Source: Burkholderia sp. S171
GTDB lineage: Bacteria; Pseudomonadota; Gammaproteobacteria; Burkholderiales; Burkholderiaceae
Direction: 5' to 3'
Assembly: GCF_009766085.1 (NCBI RefSeq)
Contig: NZ_LMUF01000004.1
Span: forward strand, 56,560-120,559
Length of the DNA: 64,000 nt
The position numbers and the translations under genes are program-made. The notes below the pieces were generated by a model, which saw only the letters and a program-made list of their open reading frames with translations, was not told the origin of the DNA and searched no databases. The number at the start of each line of letters is the position of its first letter. Position 1 is the stretch's first letter. This document shows, one piece after another, positions 8,526 through 17,916 of this stretch.

Positions 8526-10610
8526 GTGAATACTCCAGCCGCCGAATATGTGGAATGGCTCGTCAGTCATTCTATGCTTCATCAACTCCGTATCCGCGCC
8601 CGCACATACGCCGGACAAGCCAGGCTTTGGTTACATCCGTATGCCGAGTCCAGACCTCGAATAGCCTGCGCCATGTCGTCAGTGTGGTTCACGGCTTATC
8701 CCGGATCGGTCATCACGGCACCGGGCGACTCCGTCCTTCGGACCCTCGGCAGCGATGCTCTTTGGCGCGCATTGTCCTCAATCGGTATCCAGGCTGTTCA
8801 CCCCGGCCCGACAAAGCTGGCCGGTGGACTCGCAGGCCAGACTTTCACTCCGTCGATTGACGGCAACTTCGACCGCATCGGTCTCGAAATCGACGCGCGC
8901 TTTGGCACCGAAGAAGAGTTCGTCGCGATGAGCAGAATGGCAGCGGCTCACAATGCAGTTGTCATCGACGACGTCATCCCATCTCATACAGGAAAGGGAG
9001 CCGACTTCCGGTTAGCCGAGATGAACTACGGCGACTATCCCGGCCTCTATCACATGGTCGAAATCAAGCCGGATGACTGGAGCATCCTTCCTGATGTTCC
9101 CGAAGGGAGAGATGCGGTCAACTTGCCGCCGAAAATTGTGGATGCACTCAAGGAGAAGTACTACATAGTTGGACAGCTTCAACGTGTCATCTTCTTTGAG
9201 CCAGGAATCAAAGAAACTGATTGGAGCGCAACGCCTCCCGTGGTTGGGGTCGATGGCATTACCCGACGCTGGGTCTACCTGCACTACTTCAAGGAGGGAC
9301 AGCCCTCGCTTAATTGGCTGGACCCGACCTTCGCCGCACAGCAACTGATCATTGGCGACGCCCTCCACTCCCTTGATGTTCTCGGCGCGCGCGGGATCCG
9401 TTTGGACGCAAATGGTTTCCTGGGCATCGAGCGCCGGCCACATGGCAATGCGTGGTCCGAGAGCCATCCGCTTTCGATTACCAGTAATCAGTTACTTGGA
9501 GGGGCAATACGTAAAGCCGGGGGCTTCAGCTTTCAGGAGCTGAATCTCACCGTCGATGACATCGCAGCGATGTCAAAAGGGGGGGCCGACCTCTCCTATG
9601 ATTTCATCACGCGCCCGGCTTATCAGCACGCACTGTTGACAGGAGACACCGAGTTTCTCAGGCTCATGCTGAAAACGGTGCATCAGTACGGAATAGACCC
9701 CGGATCCCTGATCCATGCGCTTCAGAATCATGACGAGCTGACACTCGAACTCGTGCATTTTTGGACCTTGCATGCGAACACGACATTCACGTTTCAAGGC
9801 CAGACCTGGCCCGGAAACATTCTCCGCGAACACATCCGCGAAACGATGTACGAACGCCTAAGCGGTGAACATGCCCCTTACAACCTGCGATTCGTCACAA
9901 ATGGAGTTTCCTGCACGACTGCGAGCATTATCGCTGCCGCGCTTAACATTCGTGAGCTGGACTCCATGACCGAGCAAGACAAGGAAAACATCCAGCAAAT
10001 TCACTTGCTGCTTGCGATGTATAACGCTCTTCAACCCGGCGTCTTTGCAATCTCAGGTTGGGACCTTGTAGGTGCATTGCCGTTACCCATTGCAATGGTC
10101 GAAGAACGCATGGCGGACGGCGATACCCGATGGATTCATCGCGGCGCCTACGACCTGACTGGTGAGAATCCAGACGCAGCCGTATCCGGAGAAGGCATCC
10201 CTAAGACCATGGCCTTATACGGCCCCCTCCCCGAACAGCTGGCTAATCCCAATTCCTTTGCCTCACAACTGAAACACCTCTTATCAGTGCGCGAATCCTA
10301 TAAGATTGCTTCGAGCAAACAGGTAGCCATACCCGACGTCACCTCGCCCAGTCTGCTCGTCATGGTTCATGAACTTCCTGCGGGCAAAGGCACGCAAGTG
10401 ACCGCTCTCAATTTCAGCGCAAGCGCCGTTGATGAATTGATATTGTTGCCAGGCATTGCTTCTGGTCCCGTCGTCGACATGCTTGCAGAGTCGGTTGTTG
10501 GCGACCTTGACGAGTTAGGGACACTAAGAATCTCTCTGGATGGTTACCGTGGGGTTTCGCTACGCATTGTGAGCGCCCTGCATGCGGCAATAATTGACGA
10601 AGACGACTAA
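8526..10610 (+). CDS. GH13-type (alpha-amylase superfamily) glycosidase or transglucosidase
   Basis: A 694-residue protein with the GH13 catalytic motifs in order: region I DVIPSHT, region [11 protein letters not shown] (nucleophile Asp), region [11 protein letters not shown] (acid/base Glu) and region IV LQNHDEL (Asp). The N-terminal third is not like standard amylases or TreS, so it is a divergent subfamily, perhaps trehalose-synthase-like. There is no signal peptide, so it should be cytoplasmic. The GTG at 8526 follows an AAAGAGG ribosome site; ATG 8574 is an alternative. A VOC gene follows after 10 bp and is probably co-transcribed. Confidence 0.75.
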   Translation: MNTPAAEYVEWLVSHSMLHQLRIRARTYAGQARLWLHPYAESRPRIACAMSSVWFTAYPGSVITAPGDSVLRTLGSDALWRALSSIGIQAVHPGPTKLAGGLAGQTFTPSIDGNFDRIGLEIDARFGTEEEFVAMSRMAAAHNAVVIDDVIPSHTGKGADFRLAEMNYGDYPGLYHMVEIKPDDWSILPDVPEGRDAVNLPPKIVDALKEKYYIVGQLQRVIFFEPGIKETDWSATPPVVGVDGITRRWVYLHYFKEGQPSLNWLDPTFAAQQLIIGDALHSLDVLGARGIRLDANGFLGIERRPHGNAWSESHPLSITSNQLLGGAIRKAGGFSFQELNLTVDDIAAMSKGGADLSYDFITRPAYQHALLTGDTEFLRLMLKTVHQYGIDPGSLIHALQNHDELTLELVHFWTLHANTTFTFQGQTWPGNILREHIRETMYERLSGEHAPYNLRFVTNGVSCTTASIIAAALNIRELDSMTEQDKENIQQIHLLLAMYNALQPGVFAISGWDLVGALPLPIAMVEERMADGDTRWIHRGAYDLTGENPDAAVSGEGIPKTMALYGPLPEQLANPNSFASQLKHLLSVRESYKIASSKQVAIPDVTSPSLLVMVHELPAGKGTQVTALNFSASAVDELILLPGIASGPVVDMLAESVVGDLDELGTLRISLDGYRGVSLRIVSALHAAIIDEDD

Positions 10611-10620
10611 CGAGGAAAGT

Positions 10621-11004
10621 ATGCGATTAGCACATGCGGGATTGTGGACACGCGACATTACAACCGCCGCAGAATTCTGGCGTAAGTATTTTAATGCCGA
10701 AGTCGGACCGCTTTACCATAGCGCCCGGCGTCCTGGCTTCACATCGTGCTTCATCCGGCTAACACCGGACTCGCTTCAGATTGAACTGATGACGGGGCCT
10801 TGGGTTGCGGACAAAGCGGCTGATGAGTGCCTCGGCTGGGACCATATCGCAGTTTCGCTTGGCAGTGCCGATGCTGTCGACGCGTTGGCCGAGCGTTGCG
10901 CGGCAAACGGAATTTTGTTGTCTGGCCCTCGTGGCACGGGCGATGGTTTCTATGAGGCTGTGATAGTCGCCCCCGATGGCACACGAGTCGAAATTACCAG
11001 TTAA
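10621..11004 (+). CDS. VOC (glyoxalase/bleomycin resistance) family protein
   Basis: A 127-residue vicinal-oxygen-chelate protein: it starts MRLAHAGLWTRDI, has a central LQIELM strand and ends in APDGTRVEI, the usual VOC closing strand with its metal-ligand Glu. The ATG at 10621 sits just after GAGGAAAGT, a good ribosome site. VOC proteins include isomerases, lyases and dioxygenases. It is downstream of the GH13 gene and convergent with the serine hydrolase. The reaction is unknown. Confidence 0.75.
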   Translation: MRLAHAGLWTRDITTAAEFWRKYFNAEVGPLYHSARRPGFTSCFIRLTPDSLQIELMTGPWVADKAADECLGWDHIAVSLGSADAVDALAERCAANGILLSGPRGTGDGFYEAVIVAPDGTRVEITS

Positions 11005-11113
11005 AGCCCTGCACTGACTGAAGCCAATAGTGCTCGGCCCGACCAAGCCGAGGCTATCGGTTGGAACGTTAGCATGACATAGCAAAGTCCGGGATGACTG
11101 AAGGAGCGGCTCT

Positions 11114-12298
11114 TCAGCTGAGCGCTGCATAGACGGCGTCTCGAACGTCCAGTGGAAATCGACCTCCTACACCCTCCCAATTTGTGTTGGTCAATGACAC
11201 GACTGTCAGCCCGGTTGCGGGATCAAAAAACCAGCTGTGTCCGTACACTCCGCCCCACGCTACTGATCCGACACGCTGCGGGGTGTTCAGGACGGAGGGG
11301 TCCATTAACACGGCGCCCATGTATCCAAACCCCCACCCATCGTCTTGCCCTCGCAGGTCCGCTCCGACTTGAGCGCTGCACATCAGGCGCGCAAGCTTTG
11401 CGTCTATGAACCCGGTGCCTTCTTTGCGTACCATCTCAAGAACCTTCAGGATATCTAACGCTTCGCCTACCATCCCTGCACCACCTGACGGAAATTCTCC
11501 AACCGTATGGGCGCGGCGTGGAGAGAAACGGATTGCGTTCGTCCCTTCCGGGGGAACAACTTCCGCTGGTTCCGGCATTACAGTCAGCGTTTGCGAGCTA
11601 TCGACATAAGGAACCGCAAGCTCACGTTCTGATTCAACAGTGAATGCAAGAGAGTCCAGTCCAAGCGGATCGGATATCAATGCATCGATAGCATCCGGCA
11701 GCGTACGTCCCGTCGCCCGCTCAATGATTGCACCGACGACATCAAGCCCGAGGGAGTATTGCCATGCCGTTCCCGGCTCGAACTTGAGCTTCGCTGCGGC
11801 TAGCCGCCGGAGATTCTCTTCGAGGCTCAGGCCTGAACAGTCCAGCCCATCAGAAATGGCCAAACGCTCATATTCCGAGCCTAGGGGCTCCTGAAAACCA
11901 TAGCTTAGCCCGGACGAATGCAACAGCAGATGGTGCAGAGTAATGTCCGGCCGCCGCCCGTCTGCGAGAGACGGACGGAAATAGGGCAACCAATCCGAAA
12001 CTGGCTCGTGCAAACCAAGGACGCCAATATCCAAGAGTTTCATCGCCGCGAGGCTGACAATAGGCTTTGTCACGGATGCCAGTCTGAAGCGTGTATCTAT
12101 GTGCATCGGTATGGCGAGCGCTTGATTTGCAAAACCCGCGGCCTCTCGCGCAATCACAACGCCGTCCAGCGCAACCAACACTACGCCGCCGGCGATGCAT
12201 GTCTCGTTGACCGCGTCGGCCAACGCACTACGCACCCTTCGGCTCACTCGAATCTCGAGTTGACCTTCCTCGCTCATCACGGTCCTCAGCGTCGACAT
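11114..12298 (-). CDS. serine hydrolase, beta-lactamase class C/EstB family
   Basis: A 394-residue penicillin-binding-protein-like hydrolase. The SxxK nucleophile motif is SVTK (about residues 74-77), the Tyr motif is YSLGLD, and HSW stands where class C enzymes have KTG, as in EstB-type esterases. There is no signal peptide, so a cytoplasmic esterase, lactonase or amidase is more likely than a beta-lactamase. The gene is divergent from the HisN-like gene across a 178-bp region. Confidence 0.8.
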   Translation of the reverse strand: MSTLRTVMSEEGQLEIRVSRRVRSALADAVNETCIAGGVVLVALDGVVIAREAAGFANQALAIPMHIDTRFRLASVTKPIVSLAAMKLLDIGVLGLHEPVSDWLPYFRPSLADGRRPDITLHHLLLHSSGLSYGFQEPLGSEYERLAISDGLDCSGLSLEENLRRLAAAKLKFEPGTAWQYSLGLDVVGAIIERATGRTLPDAIDALISDPLGLDSLAFTVESERELAVPYVDSSQTLTVMPEPAEVVPPEGTNAIRFSPRRAHTVGEFPSGGAGMVGEALDILKVLEMVRKEGTGFIDAKLARLMCSAQVGADLRGQDDGWGFGYMGAVLMDPSVLNTPQRVGSVAWGGVYGHSWFFDPATGLTVVSLTNTNWEGVGGRFPLDVRDAVYAALS

Positions 12299-12476
12299 TG
12301 ACTACTTAGACAAATACGCCATTCGCGAACGCGGATACCGATGTGCAATTTATCGTCAACGCATTCGATTACAGTATCACTGCAGACTACAATTAAATAA
12401 CTTCTCGGGACGTCGCGGCCTTAACGAATTGTTTTTAAGGTGGCTCTCAACGCCCCGCTCTCAGGTTCAAGGACTT

Positions 12477-13268
12477 ATGAATTCATTCGAAGACTATCGT
12501 CAGTTTGCCAACTCGACGCTAGACGAAACCGGCCCTATTGGCATGCGCTATTTTCGACAGCCAATCGACATTGCGCAGAAGGCTGATGCCAGCCCCGTCA
12601 CGGTGGCAGATATCGAAATCGAAGCCATGATTCGGGACCGGATTGCGCGAACCTACCCGTCACACGGCATACTCGGAGAAGAACAAGCATCGGTCAATTT
12701 GTCGGCAGAGCTCTGCTGGGTCATTGACCCTATCGACGGCACCAAGAGCTTCATCAGTGGCATACCTCTCTGGGGAACGCTTCTCGCTTTGCTGAAAGAC
12801 GCACAACCTGTCTTTGGCATCATCGATGTCCCAGCGCTCGGCGAGCGTTATGTCGCTAAGCTTGGACACCAAACTGAGCGCAACGGAGAAGTGATCCACA
12901 CGAGCCATTGCGATGACCTTCGAAAATGCAACTTGTTCGCTACTTCGCCGGACATGTTCAGCACAACGGAGTTTCAAGTATTCGATTCTCTTAGTCGCCG
13001 AGCGCGTTTCCGAAGATTCGGCGGCGATTGCTACAACTACGCGATGCTCGCGGCCGGCAACATTGACGCTGTCGTCGAGGCGGGCCTGAAGCCTTACGAC
13101 TATCTTCCGGTCGTGCCAATTGTCAATGGCGCCGGGGGTCTTATGACCGATTGGAACGGTAATCCGTTGACGCCATCAAGCGATGGCCGTGTCATAGCCG
13201 CCGCCACCCCCGCACTGCATCGCGCCCTGCTCGAAGAAACGGAAAAAATCGCTCAGACCAATATTTGA
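12477..13268 (+). CDS. inositol monophosphatase family phosphatase, HisN (histidinol-phosphatase)-like
   Basis: 263 residues of the Mg-dependent IMPase fold with GILGEEQ, WVIDPIDGTKSF and FGGDCYNY, the metal and substrate motifs of the family. The pattern is closest to HisN-type histidinol-phosphatases. No other histidine biosynthesis gene is near except a divergent HisD relative, so a role on another phosphate ester is likely. The ATG at 12477 follows AAGGA; upstream in-frame codons give an unlikely extension. Confidence 0.78.
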   Translation: MNSFEDYRQFANSTLDETGPIGMRYFRQPIDIAQKADASPVTVADIEIEAMIRDRIARTYPSHGILGEEQASVNLSAELCWVIDPIDGTKSFISGIPLWGTLLALLKDAQPVFGIIDVPALGERYVAKLGHQTERNGEVIHTSHCDDLRKCNLFATSPDMFSTTEFQVFDSLSRRARFRRFGGDCYNYAMLAAGNIDAVVEAGLKPYDYLPVVPIVNGAGGLMTDWNGNPLTPSSDGRVIAAATPALHRALLEETEKIAQTNI

Positions 13269-13280
13269 CGATGCCAACCT

Positions 13281-13314
13281 GGGAGGCGCCTATGTTGGCA
13301 ACAACGAGCCTCCC
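13281..13314 (+). terminator. hairpin after the HisN-like gene
   Basis: GGGAGGC (13281-13287) and GCCTCCC (13308-13314) can pair, followed by GCTTTC. It begins 12 bp after the stop codon, a plausible terminator with a poor T-run. Confidence 0.45.
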
Positions 13315-13355
13315 GCTTTCAACTATTGCGTGTCACACCAAAGTTGGCTGCAAAC

Positions 13356-13388
13356 GCGTGCACCGGTCGCAGTGCGACCGGTGCACGC
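13356..13388. terminator. perfect 15-bp hairpin between two convergent genes
   Basis: The arms 13356-13370 and 13374-13388 are perfectly complementary with a 3-nt loop (AGT). It sits between the ends of the HisN-like and HisD-like genes and could act as a bidirectional terminator. Neither side has a good T-run, so a protein-binding palindrome cannot be excluded. Confidence 0.5.
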
Positions 13389-13428
13389 TTCGAAGCCACG
13401 TCTCAACGAAGTACACACCGACGGGTCA

Positions 13429-14757
13429 TTACTTGGCCGTCACAGCCGGCACAGGAGCCGCCTTGCCATAGGGCACATCAATGTTACCCAGGCGACGGAG
13501 GCGGATGTTTGCCTGCTCCGCATGACCCGAGAACCCTTCAAGAATGCACAAGCGGGAGCAGTACTCGCCAACAAGCACGGAAGCTTCGTCGGTGAGAATT
13601 CGCTGATAGGTACAAGTCTTCAGGAACTTGCCCACCCACAGGCCTCCCGTGAAGCGTGCAGCACCGGATGTCGGCAGCGTGTGGTTCGTGCCGATAACCT
13701 TGTCTCCATAGGCGACGTTTGTTCGGGCGCCGAGGAACAGCGCACCATAGTTGCGAAGATGCTTCAGGAAGAAGTCCGGGTCGCGCGTCATCACTTGCAC
13801 GTGTTCCGATGCGACGCGGTCCGACTCGCGAATCACTTCTTCATCATTTTCGCAAATGATGATTTCGCCGTAGCCTTCCCACGCCTGGCGGGCTATCTCG
13901 GCGGTGTCGAGTTGGTTCAGCAGACGCTCAACTTCCGCAAGCGTCTCTTCGCCGAGTTTCCGCGAGGTCGTAACGAGTACCGCCGGAGAGGTCGGTCCAT
14001 GTTCAGCTTGGCCAAGCAGGTCCGTCGCGATAAGTTCGGCGTCGACCGAGTCGTCCGCGATAACCATGGTTTCCGTCGGGCCTGCGAAGAGGTCAATACC
14101 AACCTGACCAAACAGCTGACGTTTCGCTTCGGCAACGTAGGCGTTACCCGGGCCAACGATGATGTCGACTTTCGGAAATTCGCCAATCCCAAGTGCCATT
14201 GCGGTCACGGCTTGTACGCCTCCGATGCAGTAAATCTCATCGGCGCCGGCAAGATGGATTGCAGCGATAACCGGCGCGCTCGGGCGACCCTCGAAAGGAG
14301 GCGACGTCGCGATAACACGGTCCACACCCGCTACCTTTGCCGTGACGATGCCCATATGCGCCGACGCGACCAGTGGGTACTTACCGCTGGGGATGTAGCA
14401 ACCGACGGTCTGGACGGGAACATTCTTGTGGCCAAGAATGACGCCCGGCAATGTCTCGACTTCGATGTCATGCATCGACGCCAATTGATGGCGCGCGAAG
14501 TTGCGAACTTGTTCTTGCGCGAATTTTATATCCGCGATTTCCTGCTCAGTCAATTCGGCAATGCAAGAATCGATTTGCTCTTGCGAAAGACGAAATTGCG
14601 TCGGATTCCATTTGTCGAACTTAGCGGAGTACTCGTGCAGCGCGTCATCCCCGCGCGCGGAGATGTCGGCAATCACCTCCTCGACAACGCGACGGACCTG
14701 CTTGGTGTCAGCTTCGCCAGTGGGTTGCGTGGTAGCCGACTTCAGAAAAAACGACAT
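13429..14757 (-). CDS. histidinol dehydrogenase family protein, HpsN-like catabolic paralogue
   Basis: A 442-residue zinc alcohol dehydrogenase of the HisD fold. The zinc ligands Q250, H253, D352 and H412 and the catalytic pair E318-H319 are present ([31 protein letters not shown]). AGPTE at 225-229 replaces the AGPSE of biosynthetic HisD, and the whole sequence recalls HpsN, the sulfopropanediol 3-dehydrogenase relative. It would oxidise a primary alcohol to a carboxylate with 2 NAD+. It has its own regulon promoter (P1). No TRAP transporter or other hps genes are near, so the substrate is open. Confidence 0.82.
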   Translation of the reverse strand: MSFFLKSATTQPTGEADTKQVRRVVEEVIADISARGDDALHEYSAKFDKWNPTQFRLSQEQIDSCIAELTEQEIADIKFAQEQVRNFARHQLASMHDIEVETLPGVILGHKNVPVQTVGCYIPSGKYPLVASAHMGIVTAKVAGVDRVIATSPPFEGRPSAPVIAAIHLAGADEIYCIGGVQAVTAMALGIGEFPKVDIIVGPGNAYVAEAKRQLFGQVGIDLFAGPTETMVIADDSVDAELIATDLLGQAEHGPTSPAVLVTTSRKLGEETLAEVERLLNQLDTAEIARQAWEGYGEIIICENDEEVIRESDRVASEHVQVMTRDPDFFLKHLRNYGALFLGARTNVAYGDKVIGTNHTLPTSGAARFTGGLWVGKFLKTCTYQRILTDEASVLVGEYCSRLCILEGFSGHAEQANIRLRRLGNIDVPYGKAAPVPAVTAK

Positions 14758-14889
14758 AATTGCCCCTTATGATGCAACTCAGAAATTGAGTGAATTCTTC
14801 ACCGAGAAAATTCTTACTTTTCTAAGACTCTGTATTCGGAGTCCGAAATCATTGCGCGGAAAAGCGCGTCACTTTTGCAGCACGAAGCC

Positions 14890-14955
14890 AGTATCAGTCG
14901 AGAAAAACGCCAACTCAATTTCGCGAGACGCTTCGAATATGACGCACTGTGACGC
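14890..14955 (-). promoter_or_regulatory. regulon promoter P1, upstream of the HisD-like gene
   Basis: Read on the minus strand: GCGTC (14951-14955), N5, GCGTC (14941-14945), N16, GCGAAATTG (14916-14924), the -35 TTGAGT, 17 nt, and the -10 GATACT (14890-14895). The GCGAAATTG element starts about 165 bp before the start codon. It is one of eight sites with this layout in the cluster. Confidence 0.75.
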
Positions 14956-15046
14956 TTATCAAGTGGGAAGACGTTGATGCTCACGTCAATTCATCACTTC
15001 GGCTGCCGAGACGTACCGCCCCTTCGCATCGTCAGACGGGTCTGGC

Positions 15047-16810
15047 TTAAGCCACACTAGCTTGTTGTGCAGCGTGGGGTTGCATATCGTTAGGACTCGA
15101 TGACGAATGGGTTTCATGCCGCACGACCATCACTTCGACCAAGGCGGGTCCGGTGCTATCAAGTGCACGCCGGAACACCCCCTCCAACTGAGAAGCATGT
15201 TCGACTCGCCATGCATCAAGTCCAAAGCTTCTTGCGATCTCCGAGAATGCAAGGGAGTAAGGACGCCCGTCCGGTAAGGAGAATTCACCCATGCTCCGCC
15301 GTACACCAAGCGAACCGACCGCACCCGATACAAATTCCGGTCCACTCTGATTGAAGACTACGAAAACCACAGGAATGGAATGCATGACACTGACCGCCAT
15401 TTCCTGCATCGATTGAAGAAAATCGCTATCTTCAACCACACATACGACTTGCCTCGCGGGCATCGCGAGCTTTGCGCCTATGGCAGCAGGAACAGCCCAA
15501 CCACCGGCCGCAGAGGCTCCTGGCGACAGGAAGGTACGCGGAACATAGACGGGGAAATGCTCACGCGCGATACGCGCAAGAGCGCCTGATCCAATGACCG
15601 CAATTGCATCGCGATAGAGCACCTTGCGGAGTTCAAGGAAAGGCCGCGGCGCGCTTATCAAGGTTTCATGCGCTCCAGACTTGCTGGCGACCGCACTCCG
15701 CCACTGCCCACGCAGCTCCCGCATGAGGTCAATGAATGCCTGTCTTCTTGCACCGGCAGCACGCTTCAGTTTTCCGTTCAATGCGGACTTGAGGTCGGCT
15801 AGCGCACTTTTCGCGTCGGCAACAATGCCAACCTCGACGGGGTGACGTTTCCCGATCTCGTCTTTCTCGACATCAATATGGATAAGCGTTTTCCCGGCCA
15901 GTTCGGATAGGCTGCACCCACCGCCATCGACGTCGGACAGGTCCGATAGCCGGCTGCCCACAGCGACAATGACATCGGCCTTGCTCAAGAGCGCGGTTCC
16001 ACAGGCGCTTCCCGCCGAGCAAAAGGACCCGGCATTCAGGTCGTGGTCGTCGGGGATTGCTCCAATGCCGTTGCCCGCCACCAGCACAGGCGCCGATAAA
16101 GCTTCGGCCAATTCCTTGAGTTCGGACGTAGCGTCCGCAGCCACGACGCCGCCACCCGCAAGAATGACGGGACGCTCTGCGCTCGCAAGCAGACTGGCTG
16201 CCCGTTCAAAGAGCGCGGGATCCCCTTGCAGCCCTCCCTGCGCTAGTCCGTTCAGAAGAGACTTAGCGTGCACGTGGTCTGTGTGCTTCTGAATTTCCAG
16301 AGGAATCTCGAGATGGACTGGCCCCGGCCTCGCCCCCAGTACGCTAGCAAAAGCATGATGCATTGCTTGCGAGAGCTCCGAGAAAGCGCGCACCCTCCAG
16401 GACCGTTTGAGGCCGCCGCATGCTGCATCTGCGTCCCATCCTGAGCCGGGCTGAGTGAAGCCGGTTGAGCCGGTCGAGCCGGCGGTCGTGTCATCGCTAG
16501 CCCGGTCTCCAGTGATCAGGAGCACCCCACAGGAATCAGACAGGCAATTGGAAAGCGCCGCAGAGGCGGTAAAAATTCCGGGTCTTGCAGGAAGCACAAC
16601 AGCCATCGCACTCCCACATGCACGGAAGTAACCGTCCGCCATGTGGACCGCGCTCTGCTCGTTCACGACCCGGATAAACGGAATGCTGGCGCCGGGTGTA
16701 TTGAGACCCTCAAGAACCCCGCTATTTCCATTGCCGGGCACACCAGCCACGTATCGCACCCCGTACGCGCGCAATGCCTTCGCGATAACTTGGCCGCCTG
16801 TTAACTTCAC
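15047..16810 (-). CDS. thiamine pyrophosphate-binding protein, acetolactate synthase-like, with degenerate cofactor motif
   Basis: 587 residues with the three-domain architecture of acetolactate synthase-type enzymes. The activating Glu is E51 (VVNEQSAVHMADGY). The cofactor motif is altered: where relatives have GDG...NN, this protein has E460-D461-S462 and N487-Q488. It may bind TPP weakly, use another cofactor or have a non-catalytic role. The GTG start follows GGGAG. It has its own regulon promoter (P2). A second, intact TPP enzyme lies at 28509-30314. Confidence 0.82.
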   Translation of the reverse strand: MKLTGGQVIAKALRAYGVRYVAGVPGNGNSGVLEGLNTPGASIPFIRVVNEQSAVHMADGYFRACGSAMAVVLPARPGIFTASAALSNCLSDSCGVLLITGDRASDDTTAGSTGSTGFTQPGSGWDADAACGGLKRSWRVRAFSELSQAMHHAFASVLGARPGPVHLEIPLEIQKHTDHVHAKSLLNGLAQGGLQGDPALFERAASLLASAERPVILAGGGVVAADATSELKELAEALSAPVLVAGNGIGAIPDDHDLNAGSFCSAGSACGTALLSKADVIVAVGSRLSDLSDVDGGGCSLSELAGKTLIHIDVEKDEIGKRHPVEVGIVADAKSALADLKSALNGKLKRAAGARRQAFIDLMRELRGQWRSAVASKSGAHETLISAPRPFLELRKVLYRDAIAVIGSGALARIAREHFPVYVPRTFLSPGASAAGGWAVPAAIGAKLAMPARQVVCVVEDSDFLQSMQEMAVSVMHSIPVVFVVFNQSGPEFVSGAVGSLGVRRSMGEFSLPDGRPYSLAFSEIARSFGLDAWRVEHASQLEGVFRRALDSTGPALVEVMVVRHETHSSSSPNDMQPHAAQQASVA

Positions 16811-16875
16811 TCGACACTCCCGATATTTTGACGCACGAAAGGCCGTGACACATTCACACCACCCCCTCGCGCACC

Positions 16876-16940
16876 AGTATTCGCGCTAAAAAAAGCCAAT
16901 TCAATTTCGCACCGGACCAATTCGCGACGCACTCCGACGC
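16876..16940 (-). promoter_or_regulatory. regulon promoter P2, upstream of the degenerate TPP enzyme
   Basis: Minus strand: GCGTC (16936-16940), N5, GCGTC (16926-16930), N15, GCGAAATTG (16902-16910), the -35 TTGAAT, 17 nt, and the -10 AATACT (16876-16881). It ends about 65 bp before the GTG start. Confidence 0.8.
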
Positions 16941-17007
16941 ACTGAGCGCATCACCCGCATCTGCCGGACACCCGCAACATTGCCTGACGCATGACGCTAC
17001 GCTTTAA

Positions 17008-17883
17008 TCAACCTCGTACGGCACCGCTTAGTGAGAATCCGCCTTTGAAATAACGCGACATCACGAAGTAGAGGGCGATGACGGGCATCGAGTAAACAAT
17101 GGAGAAAGCAGCAATTTGTCCGTACCGAATCGTGGCAGAACCGATAAAGCTGTAGATCGCAATGGGCGCAGGTTGGCTCGATTGGTCAGCAATCAGTACG
17201 ATCGGAATGAGGAAGTTGCCCCAGGCATTGACGAAGCTGAAGATGGCTGCAGAGGCAATGCCCGGCATGGCCAGCGGAACGATGATCGAGCGAAGAATGC
17301 GGAAGGTGCCCGCCTGCTCCATGCAGGCTGCTTCTTCAAGATCTTGCGGAATCGCGTCGATCGTGTTCTTGATGAGATAGATGGCGAACGGCAGCGACGT
17401 GACACCCAGAAGTACCGCTGTCGGGACCATGGAAAGCATGTCGTACCGCGCGAACATCTTGTAGACCGGCACGATAAGAATCGTAACGGGCACGCCCGAC
17501 AGGAAAAGGATGCCGAGCAGAATGGGGCCTTTCCATGGAATGCGATGCCGCGAAAACGAATAGGCGGCCAAGGTTCCTGCTCCCGTCGAAACGATTGCCG
17601 CTATCGTTGAAACAATCACACTGTTCCATAGCGCTTGCGCATTTCCGTGCGCCAGAGCATCGACGAAATTATCCAAAGTCAGCGTCGGAATTTGAATTTG
17701 CCAACCCGCGTGTTTGTCGACGGCACCCACCACCAGCCACAAGACGGGGATGACGAAGTACGCGCCGATAAGCAACAAAATGACGTTGGCTAATAGCCTC
17801 CCGGACACGGGTTCGGCCCGTCGCTTGACGCGCGCGACAGGAGGCGCGGCGTCTCCCGCTATCTTTTGAGCAGACAGTTCCAT
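17008..17883 (-). CDS. carbohydrate ABC transporter permease, MalG/CUT1 type
   Basis: About 291 residues with six predicted membrane helices and the EAA loop motif (DLEEAACMEQAGTFRILRSI), which contacts the ATPase. It is the second permease of a CUT1-type importer. The ATG at 17883 follows AAGGAAC, better than the ATG at 17898. It is the last of four genes transcribed in the order ATPase, binding protein, permease, permease. Confidence 0.88.
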   Translation of the reverse strand: MELSAQKIAGDAAPPVARVKRRAEPVSGRLLANVILLLIGAYFVIPVLWLVVGAVDKHAGWQIQIPTLTLDNFVDALAHGNAQALWNSVIVSTIAAIVSTGAGTLAAYSFSRHRIPWKGPILLGILFLSGVPVTILIVPVYKMFARYDMLSMVPTAVLLGVTSLPFAIYLIKNTIDAIPQDLEEAACMEQAGTFRILRSIIVPLAMPGIASAAIFSFVNAWGNFLIPIVLIADQSSQPAPIAIYSFIGSATIRYGQIAAFSIVYSMPVIALYFVMSRYFKGGFSLSGAVRG

Positions 17884-17916
17884 TCTGTGTTCCTTCATGA
17901 TGCTGTTTCCAACAGG

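Noticed and set aside
12477..14757. histidine biosynthesis locus
   Set aside because: Only HisN-like and HisD-like genes are present, they are convergent, and the HisD-like gene has the catabolic regulon promoter.
13330..14772. 480-codon ORF on the plus strand
   Set aside because: It is antisense to the HisD-like gene, whose metal and catalytic residues are all in the minus-strand frame. Long antisense frames are common in high-GC DNA.
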